Shown piece after piece: positions 9,342 through 16,491 of a stretch of 46,619 nt of DNA (positions are counted from its first letter, which is position 1; the number at the start of each line of letters is the position of its first letter). A program made the translations under genes and the position numbers. Below the pieces are notes generated by a model, which ran no database searches, had not been told where the DNA came from, and saw nothing but the letters and a program-made list of their open reading frames with translations. Origin of the DNA: a virus; the IMG/VR virus record IMGVR_UViG_3300035670_008640, positions 1 to 46,619 of that record. One strand, given 5' to 3'.

Positions 9342-9946
9342 TGTCTAAAATTTCAGAATTTAAGGATACTATGAAGATGCTCAAAGAACTTCAATCTAAT
9401 TTGGGCAACATGAAAGATATTAACATTGATAATCCACACAAGATACTTGAGAGTTTAGGTGTGGATGTCGATGTCGTTGAAAAGACATTTAAAGAATCTT
9501 TTAATAAGAAATTAGAAGTGAAGTATGTATATAAATCGGTTAATAAAGAACCTAAATATGAATACTTAACAGATTCTGGTTTTGATTTGAGGTCAAATAT
9601 TAAAGTGACTCTTAAGTCTTTAGAGAGGGCTTTAGTCCCAACAGGACTATATGTTGACGTACCAAGTAGACACGAACTACAAGTACGACCAAAGAGTGGT
9701 TTGGCGTTAAATAAAGGTCTGTCTGTACTAAACACACCTGGAACAGTAGATTATGGATATACGGGTGAAATTAAAGTAATCGTTATTAATTTAAGTGCTG
9801 AAGAACAAACTATTGAAGTTGGTGATAAAATAGCTCAAGCCGTCATATGTCCTGTAGTACAAGGAGGTGAAGTCGAATTGGTAAGAGTTATGGAAATAGA
9901 GGAAAAGGATAGAAACTCAAATGGATTCGGGTCAACAGGAAACTAA
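9338..9946 (+). CDS. dut: dUTPase with N-terminal extension
   Basis: All five trimeric dUTPase motifs are visible: SGFDLRS (80-86), RPKSGLAL (117-124), GTVDYGYTGEI (135-145), GDKIAQAVICPV (162-173) and RNSNGFGSTG (192-201). The enzyme hydrolyses dUTP to dUMP and pyrophosphate, keeping uracil out of phage DNA and supplying dTMP precursor. About 65 helical residues precede the domain, which single-domain dUTPases lack; this extension is of unknown use. Two ATG codons in a row (9338, 9341) could start it. The sequence for motif 5 overlaps the start of the HAD gene in another frame. Confidence 0.93.
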   Translation: MMSKISEFKDTMKMLKELQSNLGNMKDINIDNPHKILESLGVDVDVVEKTFKESFNKKLEVKYVYKSVNKEPKYEYLTDSGFDLRSNIKVTLKSLERALVPTGLYVDVPSRHELQVRPKSGLALNKGLSVLNTPGTVDYGYTGEIKVIVINLSAEEQTIEVGDKIAQAVICPVVQGGEVELVRVMEIEEKDRNSNGFGSTGN

Positions 9947-10325
9947 TAAAAGTCCAATACTACCAAATAACAAAAAGAACTATCTAATTGATATTGATGG
10001 TACAATAACCGACGACATTCCAAATGAGGAACCCGAAAGAATGTCCACATGTTTACCATACGATAATTCAGTTAATATAATTAACAGTTGGTATGATGAT
10101 GGACATATAATTACATTTTTTACGTCTAGAACAACTGAACATAGAGAAGTTACCGAAAATTGGTTAAAAAAACATGGTTTTAAATATCATAATCTTTTAA
10201 CCAATAAACCAAGAGGAGGGAACTACCATTGGATAGATAACCATATGGTTAGAGCAACAAGATATGATGGTGTTTGGAGTGAATTGATAAAAAAGAATGT
10301 TAGTATAGAAGTATTTAAAAAATGA
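9921..10325 (+). CDS. Small HAD-superfamily phosphatase
   Basis: The 134-residue protein has the HAD signature LIDIDGT (nucleophile D24, acid/base D26), motif II in FFTSRT (S69), a motif III lysine in TNKPRGGNYHWID (K96), and D106 as a candidate motif IV acid. It lacks a cap insertion, so it belongs to the small cap-less phosphatases, often acting on sugar phosphates or in capsule and nucleotide-sugar pathways. It sits between dUTPase and a large glycosyltransferase and overlaps both (26 and 4 bases). A sugar-phosphate role fits the neighbours; a nucleotide role fits dut. The sequence cannot decide. Confidence 0.8.
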   Translation: MDSGQQETNKSPILPNNKKNYLIDIDGTITDDIPNEEPERMSTCLPYDNSVNIINSWYDDGHIITFFTSRTTEHREVTENWLKKHGFKYHNLLTNKPRGGNYHWIDNHMVRATRYDGVWSELIKKNVSIEVFKK

Positions 10326-11821
10326 TAACTATAGGTTTTAGTACTAGAAAAATAGACGAATCTTTTTTACAACACATTAAAAAAAGTTCTGGAATTAAAG
10401 ATGTTGAAATAATTCCCATTGAAAATAATGGGATATATTCGTTAACACAAGCATATAACATGATAATAGAACGGTCATCAAATGACATCGTAGTTCTATG
10501 TCATGATGATATATTTTTTGATACAAATGATTGGGGTGTTAAATTGTTAAATCATTTTAATACCACAGAATACGGAATTTTAGGTGTTGCAGGAACGACA
10601 CACCTAACTAATAGTGGAAGATGGTGGGAAAATATGAATAATATGGTTGGTATTGTAAATCACCAATCAAATGGTAAAAAATGGAAATCTCAATATTGTT
10701 ATGATTTTAAATCTGAAATAATTGAAACTGTATTATTAGATGGTGTTTTTTTATCAATTAATAAAAAATTAATTAAAAACATTTTCGATGAAGATATAAA
10801 AGGGTTTCATTTTTACGATGTTGATTTTACATTTTCAAATCATATAAATAATGTAAAAGTTGGTGTTTTTTTTGATATAAGAATAACTCATTTTTCTGTT
10901 GGTCAGACAAACAATGAATGGGAATTGAATAGAATTCAATTTGTTAATAAACACAATGAATTTTTACCCTATAATATAAAACCAAAAATATTCTATAAAG
11001 AAATTACAAGTAAATTAAAATCGACACCCAAGGTTTCTATTGTGATTTTAACAAAAAATAATTTTGAATTACTTAATAATTGTATTAATTCATATAAAAA
11101 TATTTCCAAATATCCGATATACGAGATAATAATTGCTGATACAGGTTCAGATAACGAAAATCTTTTGATGATTGAGGATTTAGTTAAATCAACCTCAAAT
11201 GTAACATTAGTAAAATATGATTATTATAATTTTGCAAAAATTAATAATGATGTGGTTAAAAATCATGTTTCTAACGATACTGAATTAATTTTATTTAGTA
11301 ATAATGATATACAGATATTAAATGATGTTATTACATCTATGGTGAACACCTATAATAACGATAAAAACAGGATAGGTACTATTGGTTGTAGATTACACTA
11401 TGACGATAATACTATCCAACATTCAGGAATGCAAGTGAGTATAAATAAAAATAATATGATTGTCTTTACACACTTTGGATTAAAATCTTCATATGTCTAT
11501 TTTGATAGTAAAAAAGAAGTTTTTGGAAATACTGCCGCGTTATTAATGATTTCAAAAAAACTATTCGAAAATATTGGAGGGTTTAATGAATCATATAAAG
11601 AATGTTTTGAAGATGTCGAACTTAATATTGAATGTTTAAAAAGAAAAAAAATAAACATTCTACAATCAGACGCGGTTTCTTATCATTTCGAAAGTAAAAC
11701 TAGAAATTTAAATCCTGAAAAGAATAAAAATATGTCAATAGATTATGAAAAACTTATGATCGGGTCAGTATCTGATAATTTAAGTATTATTCAAAAATAT
11801 ATTTACAAGAAAGTATTTTAA
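10322..11821 (+). CDS. Two-domain GT-A glycosyltransferase
   Basis: The 499-residue protein carries two GT-A type domains. Residues 1-225 resemble the Glyco_tranf_2_5 group: Rossmann-like start, DIVVLCHDDIFF (acidic DD as metal site), a WWENMNN loop and a FHFYDVDFTF segment. Residues 235-499 form a classic GT2 domain: KVSIVILTKNNFELLNNCINSY, EIIIADTGSDNE, then LILFSNNDIQ in the DxD position, with GGFNESYKECFEDVELNIECLKR as the acceptor-side ED motif. It overlaps the HAD stop by four bases. Donor and acceptor are unknown. The next gene, PhoH, follows after a 39-base gap. Confidence 0.82.
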   Translation: MITIGFSTRKIDESFLQHIKKSSGIKDVEIIPIENNGIYSLTQAYNMIIERSSNDIVVLCHDDIFFDTNDWGVKLLNHFNTTEYGILGVAGTTHLTNSGRWWENMNNMVGIVNHQSNGKKWKSQYCYDFKSEIIETVLLDGVFLSINKKLIKNIFDEDIKGFHFYDVDFTFSNHINNVKVGVFFDIRITHFSVGQTNNEWELNRIQFVNKHNEFLPYNIKPKIFYKEITSKLKSTPKVSIVILTKNNFELLNNCINSYKNISKYPIYEIIIADTGSDNENLLMIEDLVKSTSNVTLVKYDYYNFAKINNDVVKNHVSNDTELILFSNNDIQILNDVITSMVNTYNNDKNRIGTIGCRLHYDDNTIQHSGMQVSINKNNMIVFTHFGLKSSYVYFDSKKEVFGNTAALLMISKKLFENIGGFNESYKECFEDVELNIECLKRKKINILQSDAVSYHFESKTRNLNPEKNKNMSIDYEKLMIGSVSDNLSIIQKYIYKKVF

Positions 11822-11860
11822 TTATTAAAAAATAATTTATTATAATATAAAACAGTATTA

Positions 11861-12562
11861 ATGTCAGAAAAAAAAACACAAAATTCAAAAAAAACAAATA
11901 AAGAAATTATTAAGGATATTATAACAAAAACACCTAGAAATAAATTTCTTTCAGAAAATCAAAAAGATTATTACTCAGAATTATTAAAAAATGAAATTAC
12001 CATATGTACAGGACCTGCCGGTGTAGGTAAGTCATATGTGGCAATGAAAGCTGCAATAAATCTTTTAATTGATGATGATAATTCATATGAAAAAATAATC
12101 ATTGTGAGACCGGCAGTTGAGGCGGAAGAAAAACTAGGTTCACTACCAGGTAATGTAGAAGAAAAATTAGATCCATATATATTCCCATCATATTATTTGT
12201 TAAATAAAATAATAGGAAAAGAAGCGAGAGAAAAATTAAAACAAAGTGAAATTATAGAGGTTTTCGCCCTTGCATATATGAGAGGTATGAATATAGATAA
12301 TTCAATCCTAATATTTGAAGAGGCTCAAAATAGTACTCCATCACAGATGAAATTACTATTGACAAGAATTGGATTTAATTCTAAATTCTTTATATCAGGT
12401 GATATTGAACAAACTGATCGTTATAAAGATAAAAAACAATCGGGGTTGTATGATGCTATGAATAGATTTAACGGTATTGAAGGTATTGGTGTATTTGAGT
12501 TTAACAACAAAGATGTAATAAGAAATCCTTTGATAAGTAAAATTTTAGATAAATACGAATAA
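11861..12562 (+). CDS. phoH: PhoH-like ATPase
   Basis: The 233-residue protein has Walker A GPAGVGKS (51-58), the PhoH segment IVRPAVEAEEKLGSLPG (81-97), and Walker B ILIFEEAQN (149-157), followed by TPSQMKLLLTRIGFNSKFFISGDIEQTD, the PhoH hallmark. The usual DEAQN is EEAQN here. PhoH proteins are ATPases related to helicase cores and are very common in marine phages; their role is uncertain, with RNA or phosphate-stress links suggested. It starts after a 39-base AT-rich gap and abuts the next gene (TAATG). The upstream gap has no clear TATATTTATA copy. Confidence 0.88.
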   Translation: MSEKKTQNSKKTNKEIIKDIITKTPRNKFLSENQKDYYSELLKNEITICTGPAGVGKSYVAMKAAINLLIDDDNSYEKIIIVRPAVEAEEKLGSLPGNVEEKLDPYIFPSYYLLNKIIGKEAREKLKQSEIIEVFALAYMRGMNIDNSILIFEEAQNSTPSQMKLLLTRIGFNSKFFISGDIEQTDRYKDKKQSGLYDAMNRFNGIEGIGVFEFNNKDVIRNPLISKILDKYE

Positions 12563-13200
12563 TGAGAGTATACATAGATACAACTGACGTACTTAGAAAT
12601 ACTTTTCTAAAGGCAGAACAACTGTATACTAAATTTTACCTTGAAGAGTTATCAGAAATAGATAAATTTGAGTCTTTAGATGGTGAGTGGAAAAAGAATG
12701 AGGACGAAAGCTTTAAATATGAATTAAACTTACCAATAACATCGTATAATTTAATAGACCACTTTAAATTTCCTAATCAGGAAGAATTATTTGACTTTTT
12801 TTATACGGACTTCCCTATGCAAATATTTGGAAATAGTTCAACAATGTCTTCAGATACCTTTAAAGTATTAAATGAATTATATGAAGAGTATAGAGAATCT
12901 ATTGAGTTTACAATAATATCTGAAGAAATTCAAAAATCCAAGCCCGCAACTTTATTTTTTTTATCAAAAAATGGATGTTTAATAGAAAATATAAAATTTT
13001 ATTCAAATTTTACAATAAATGAGATTATTGATTTATCTGACATTATTGTAACAGCAAATCCAAATATATTAACTATTTTACCTGAAAGTGAAAAAATAAT
13101 TAAGGTTGAAACAACTTATAATGAAAATTTAAATTTTAAAAATAACATAAAAAGTATTGAGGAATTAAAAACAAAATTAACCGAATTAAAAATTATATAA
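12562..13200 (+). CDS. Hypothetical, possible degenerate HAD-like protein
   Basis: The 212-residue product begins MRVYIDTTDVLRNTF, which resembles the HAD/5'-nucleotidase opening (normally D-x-D-G-V-L), but the second catalytic Asp is displaced. A possible motif II strand (EFTIISEEI) and motif III helix (KSKPATLFFLSKNG) follow. Near residue 160, SDIIVTANPNILTIL lines up in layout with the usual D-x-x-x-D-D-x-P motif IV, with the acids missing. If the resemblance is right, it kept the fold and lost catalysis. The similarity is weak and judged by eye. ATG overlaps the PhoH stop by one base, so it is likely co-translated. Confidence 0.6.
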   Translation: MRVYIDTTDVLRNTFLKAEQLYTKFYLEELSEIDKFESLDGEWKKNEDESFKYELNLPITSYNLIDHFKFPNQEELFDFFYTDFPMQIFGNSSTMSSDTFKVLNELYEEYRESIEFTIISEEIQKSKPATLFFLSKNGCLIENIKFYSNFTINEIIDLSDIIVTANPNILTILPESEKIIKVETTYNENLNFKNNIKSIEELKTKLTELKII

Positions 13201-13201
13201 T

Positions 13202-13474
13202 ATGTTAGAATTATTTGGAGAAAATTATTACATAGATTTCGAGTCTATTAATGAAGCAATAAATTTAAAAACAAATGAAACCTTATCAGGAGAAACAGAA
13301 CAAACTATAAATTTTGTTTCTTTTGAGGTTATAAAAATTATGTTGGAAGTGATAATGTCCGAACGGGAAGACTTAGATAATAACTTAGGTGTTATTACCA
13401 CAAAAAATCTAAGTATACCTTTTAGGTTTGCATTTAATACACTATTAACTCATGGAATTATAAAAACTATGTAA
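13202..13474 (+). CDS. Small hypothetical protein
   Basis: A 90-residue protein one base after the previous stop. It begins MLELFGENYYIDFESINEAINLK and ends in a helix (FRFAFNTLLTHGIIKTM). A middle helix (FEVIKIMLEVIMSEREDLD) is followed by a strand LGVITTKNLSIPF. No known motif. The tight packing supports a real gene. Confidence 0.7.
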   Translation: MLELFGENYYIDFESINEAINLKTNETLSGETEQTINFVSFEVIKIMLEVIMSEREDLDNNLGVITTKNLSIPFRFAFNTLLTHGIIKTM

Positions 13475-13475
13475 A

Positions 13476-14540
13476 ATGGATACAGAAAAATTAAATAAAT
13501 TAGAAAAAACAATTAAAAATTTAGAAGAAAAAAATTCTATACTGTACTTTTTTGTTCAGGATACTAACGGTAACGCAAAAGGAGGTATAAGATACATATA
13601 TCAGATTGCATTAACACTTTTCAATAATGGGTATAATGTAGTTATTATACATGAAAAAAATAATTACAAAGGTGTTGGTGATTGGTTAGGGTCTGAGTAT
13701 ACTGAAATACCTCACGAATCTATTGAAAATCAAAGTTTAAGGATTTCTCCCGAAGATTTTGTAATTATACCTGAAATTTTTGGTTATATTATAGAACAAA
13801 TCACTAATTTACCATGTGGTAAAGTAGTTTTATGTCAAGCGTATGATAATATTTTTGAGACACTAAAACCTGGTATGACTTGGGCTGATTTTGGATTTTT
13901 TAAATGTATTACAACAACTAACGAACAAAAAAATTATATTGAATCTATTATGAGGAATGTAACTTTAGATGTTATAGAACCTTATATCCCAACTAATTTT
14001 TCAAAAAAACCCAAACCATCTAAACCAATTATTAGTATCCACACTAGAGACCAAAGAGATACTATGAAAATAATTAAAAGTTTTTACATAAAATACCCAC
14101 AGTTTCGATGGATTACTTTTAGAGATATGAGAGGGTTAAATCAAGAAGAGTTTTCAAATTATTTAAAAGATTCTTTTGTATCTGTATGGGTAGACGATAT
14201 ATCAGGATTTGGTACATTCCCAATCGAATCCATGTTAAGTAACACACCTGTTATTGGTAAAATACCTAATATGAAGCCTGAATGGATGAATGAAGATAAT
14301 GGTATATGGACATATGAATTAAATAAAATCATAGACATTATTGGAGAGTTTATACAAAATTGGCTTGAGGATAATATCAATGAGGAATTATACACAAAGG
14401 GTTATGAAACTGCAATTAACTATCAAAATAAGGAAAATTTTGATAAAAAAATTATAGAAACATTCGATTCATTTATTGAGAATAGAAGAAAATCTTTTGC
14501 GGAACAATTTGAAAAAATAAAAATAGAAGAAGAAGTATAA
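13476..14540 (+). CDS. GT-B type glycosyltransferase
   Basis: The 354-residue protein opens with a coiled segment (KLEKTIKNLEEKN) and then a Rossmann strand ILYFFVQDTNGNAKGGIRYIYQIALTL (GT-B acceptor domain; GG loop). A second domain starts near residue 185 (KPIISIHTRDQRDTMKIIKSF) and ends in VSVWVDDISGFGTFPIESMLSNTPVIGKIPN, matching the family 1/4 donor-binding motif with conserved Glu (FPIESM). The linked helix EWMNEDNGIWTYEL matches the usual C-terminal crossing. A sugar transfer role is likely; specificity is not known. It lies one base after the 90-residue protein and one base before another glycosyltransferase. Confidence 0.78.
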   Translation: MDTEKLNKLEKTIKNLEEKNSILYFFVQDTNGNAKGGIRYIYQIALTLFNNGYNVVIIHEKNNYKGVGDWLGSEYTEIPHESIENQSLRISPEDFVIIPEIFGYIIEQITNLPCGKVVLCQAYDNIFETLKPGMTWADFGFFKCITTTNEQKNYIESIMRNVTLDVIEPYIPTNFSKKPKPSKPIISIHTRDQRDTMKIIKSFYIKYPQFRWITFRDMRGLNQEEFSNYLKDSFVSVWVDDISGFGTFPIESMLSNTPVIGKIPNMKPEWMNEDNGIWTYELNKIIDIIGEFIQNWLEDNINEELYTKGYETAINYQNKENFDKKIIETFDSFIENRRKSFAEQFEKIKIEEEV

Positions 14541-14541
14541 T

Positions 14542-15351
14542 ATGGAAAATCAAACAATAGATATTAGTGTAATTCTACCAATAGAATCAACTAAACACAA
14601 AAATTTTGAGACTCTATTTGAGTCATGTATAACATCAATAAAAAATCAATCGGTATGTCCATCTGAATTAATTATAGTACACACAGATGAGGAATTATTA
14701 AAAAATTTTTTAGAAAATTATTATTTTGATTTTTTAAATGTAAGATTAATTGAAAACAGTGGGGATAGTGATTTTGCAACACAAGTAAATTTAGGTGTCG
14801 GTAAATCCACTAATCCTTGGGTTTCTGTTATTGAATTTGATGACGAATACGCATCAATATGGTTTAAAAATGTTAAAAGATTTATAGAATCATATGATGA
14901 TGTAAATGCGTTTTTACCTTTAGTTGTTGATGTTGACGATAAGGGAATATTTGCCGGATTCACTAACGAAGCAACATTCGCAGCAAATATCAACACTGAA
15001 ATTGGTTATCTAACAAATGAGGTTCTTTTAAATTATCAAAATTTTCAAACAAGTGGAATGGTTATTAAAAAGGATACATGGATAAAATATGGTGGACTTA
15101 AAAAGTCTATGGTTTTAACATTTGTTTATGAATTCTTATTAAGATTAACATATAATAATGTTAAAATTATGACTATTCCAAGAATCGGTTATAAACATAT
15201 TAACATGAGAGAAGGATCAATTTTTTGGAATTATAAATTTGGTGAAAATAAATTATCTAAGGATGAGGTTTCTTTTTGGATGGAATCTGCTAAAAAAGAA
15301 TATTTTTTTACAGAAGATAGAAACATAAATTTTGAAACAACAAATAATTAA
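14542..15351 (+). CDS. GT2 (GT-A) glycosyltransferase
   Basis: The 269-residue protein has the GT2 start (DISVILPIESTKHKNFETLFESCI), a nucleotide-sugar binding strand ELIIVHTDEELL, the acidic motif VIEFDDEYA in the DxD position, and a GGLKKSMVLTFVYEFLLRL segment in the acceptor region. It has no membrane segment, so it is cytoplasmic. With the preceding GT-B gene it likely builds a short glycan or decorates one acceptor. Stop overlaps the sigma factor start by one base, linking it to a transcription gene. Confidence 0.8.
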   Translation: MENQTIDISVILPIESTKHKNFETLFESCITSIKNQSVCPSELIIVHTDEELLKNFLENYYFDFLNVRLIENSGDSDFATQVNLGVGKSTNPWVSVIEFDDEYASIWFKNVKRFIESYDDVNAFLPLVVDVDDKGIFAGFTNEATFAANINTEIGYLTNEVLLNYQNFQTSGMVIKKDTWIKYGGLKKSMVLTFVYEFLLRLTYNNVKIMTIPRIGYKHINMREGSIFWNYKFGENKLSKDEVSFWMESAKKEYFFTEDRNINFETTNN

Positions 15352-16106
15352 TGTTTTTAAGTGAAAAAAATGAAAATGAAAAACCTGTACAAGATGATTT
15401 AATCAAAAAAAAACTTAAAACCAAGGTAAACTATTTTGATGTCAGGGAAGAGGATGCGGTGAAACTTTTTTTGTTAGCGGAAACCGCTCATGAAAAAAAT
15501 CAGATATATAATGAATATCTTAGAAAACCGATAGATAAAATGATAGAATCTATCATAAGAAGATATAAATTATATAGAAAAGATATGGATTTTAATGAAA
15601 TTCATAATGACACACATTCTTTTTTAATGACAAAGGTAGACAAATTTAAACCGAGTAAAAATAAAAAAGCATATTCTTACTTTGGTACAATTTGTAAAAA
15701 CTATTTGATGGGTCAAATTCTAAAAGAACAGAAAGAACAAAACAAAAAAATATCTTATGAAGATATAACAAGTATTTTAGAGAACCGACCTGATATGATT
15801 TATTATTTAGAATATGAAAAAATACAACCTGAGGAAATAATAGGTGATTTTTTAAAGAGACTTGAGGTTTATATTGAAAAAACTGATTTAAACAGTTCTG
15901 AATTAAAGTTGGGATACGCGTTAATAGAATTATTCAGTAATTATGATGAAATTTTTATTGGTACAGATAATAATAAGTTCAACAAAAATATAATCTTATT
16001 GTCTTTAAGAGAGATGACAAACATGTCAACTAAAGAAATTAGAACTGCCATGAAAAAGTTTAAAGTATTGTATTTTGAAATTTCTGAAAAATTAAATAAT
16101 TTATAA
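15351..16106 (+). CDS. gp55: gp55-like late sigma factor
   Basis: The 251-residue protein matches the sigma region-2-like layout of T4 gp55 relatives: a helical N-terminus, YNEYLRKPIDKMIESIIRRYKLY, then the core recognition segment KKAYSYFGTICKNYLMGQILKEQKEQNKK. Sigma factors replace the host sigma and direct RNA polymerase to phage late promoters. T4 gp55 is 185 residues, so this one is longer. Its C-terminal half (VYIEKTDLNSSELKLGYALIELF...IRTAMKKFKVLYFEI) is a possible extra helical domain. No motif for sliding-clamp binding could be confirmed. Its likely target is the TATATTTATA element class, which is inference. Confidence 0.75.
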   Translation: MFLSEKNENEKPVQDDLIKKKLKTKVNYFDVREEDAVKLFLLAETAHEKNQIYNEYLRKPIDKMIESIIRRYKLYRKDMDFNEIHNDTHSFLMTKVDKFKPSKNKKAYSYFGTICKNYLMGQILKEQKEQNKKISYEDITSILENRPDMIYYLEYEKIQPEEIIGDFLKRLEVYIEKTDLNSSELKLGYALIELFSNYDEIFIGTDNNKFNKNIILLSLREMTNMSTKEIRTAMKKFKVLYFEISEKLNNL

Positions 16107-16109
16107 ATA

Positions 16110-16119
16110 GATATTTATT
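16110..16119 (+). promoter_or_regulatory. TATATTTATA-family element (GATATTTATT)
   Basis: GATATTTATT ends only four bases before the ATG at 16124. If it is a -10-like box, the mRNA would start at or next to the start codon. Confidence 0.35.
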
Positions 16120-16123
16120 ATCA

Positions 16124-16489
16124 ATGGCCAGACCTAAGAAAAAAGAAATAGTATTAACTAAAGATTCAGTACTTAGTTTAATGCAAGAAATCTACAATGA
16201 ACTTGTAGAACAAAGAATTACTGCCGTAAGAATTCAAAACAAAATGATGTCTTTATTAAAAGACGCGGAAGATATGACTGTAATCGGTCCAGTAATTAAA
16301 GAACAACAGAAAATTATAAATGATACGATAGAAAAGAAATTATCTTTATCTAAATTACAATCATCTATATGGGAAAAATCAAATCAATCATCAGATGATA
16401 ATTTTAATATTTCTGAAATGGATGATGACGTTTTAAAAGCTTTAATTGATAAAGATATAAACTCAGATAATGAAGGATATACCATATAA
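16124..16489 (+). CDS. Small helical protein downstream of the sigma factor
   Basis: The 121-residue protein is almost all helix: a basic N-terminus (MARPKKKEIVLT), two long helices (DSVLSLMQEIYNELVEQRIT and AVRIQNKMMSLLKDAEDM), and an acidic C-terminus (MDDDVLKALIDKDINSD). Size, charge pattern and position after gp55-like make a late-transcription accessory protein (T4 gp33-like) or a small terminase possible, but no diagnostic motif is visible. An element resembling the late promoter ends four bases before the ATG. Confidence 0.6.
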   Translation: MARPKKKEIVLTKDSVLSLMQEIYNELVEQRITAVRIQNKMMSLLKDAEDMTVIGPVIKEQQKIINDTIEKKLSLSKLQSSIWEKSNQSSDDNFNISEMDDDVLKALIDKDINSDNEGYTI

Positions 16490-16491
16490 TC

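Noticed and set aside
16124-16489. Small terminase gp16
   Set aside because: Size and helices fit but no helix-turn-helix or clear match; left unnamed.
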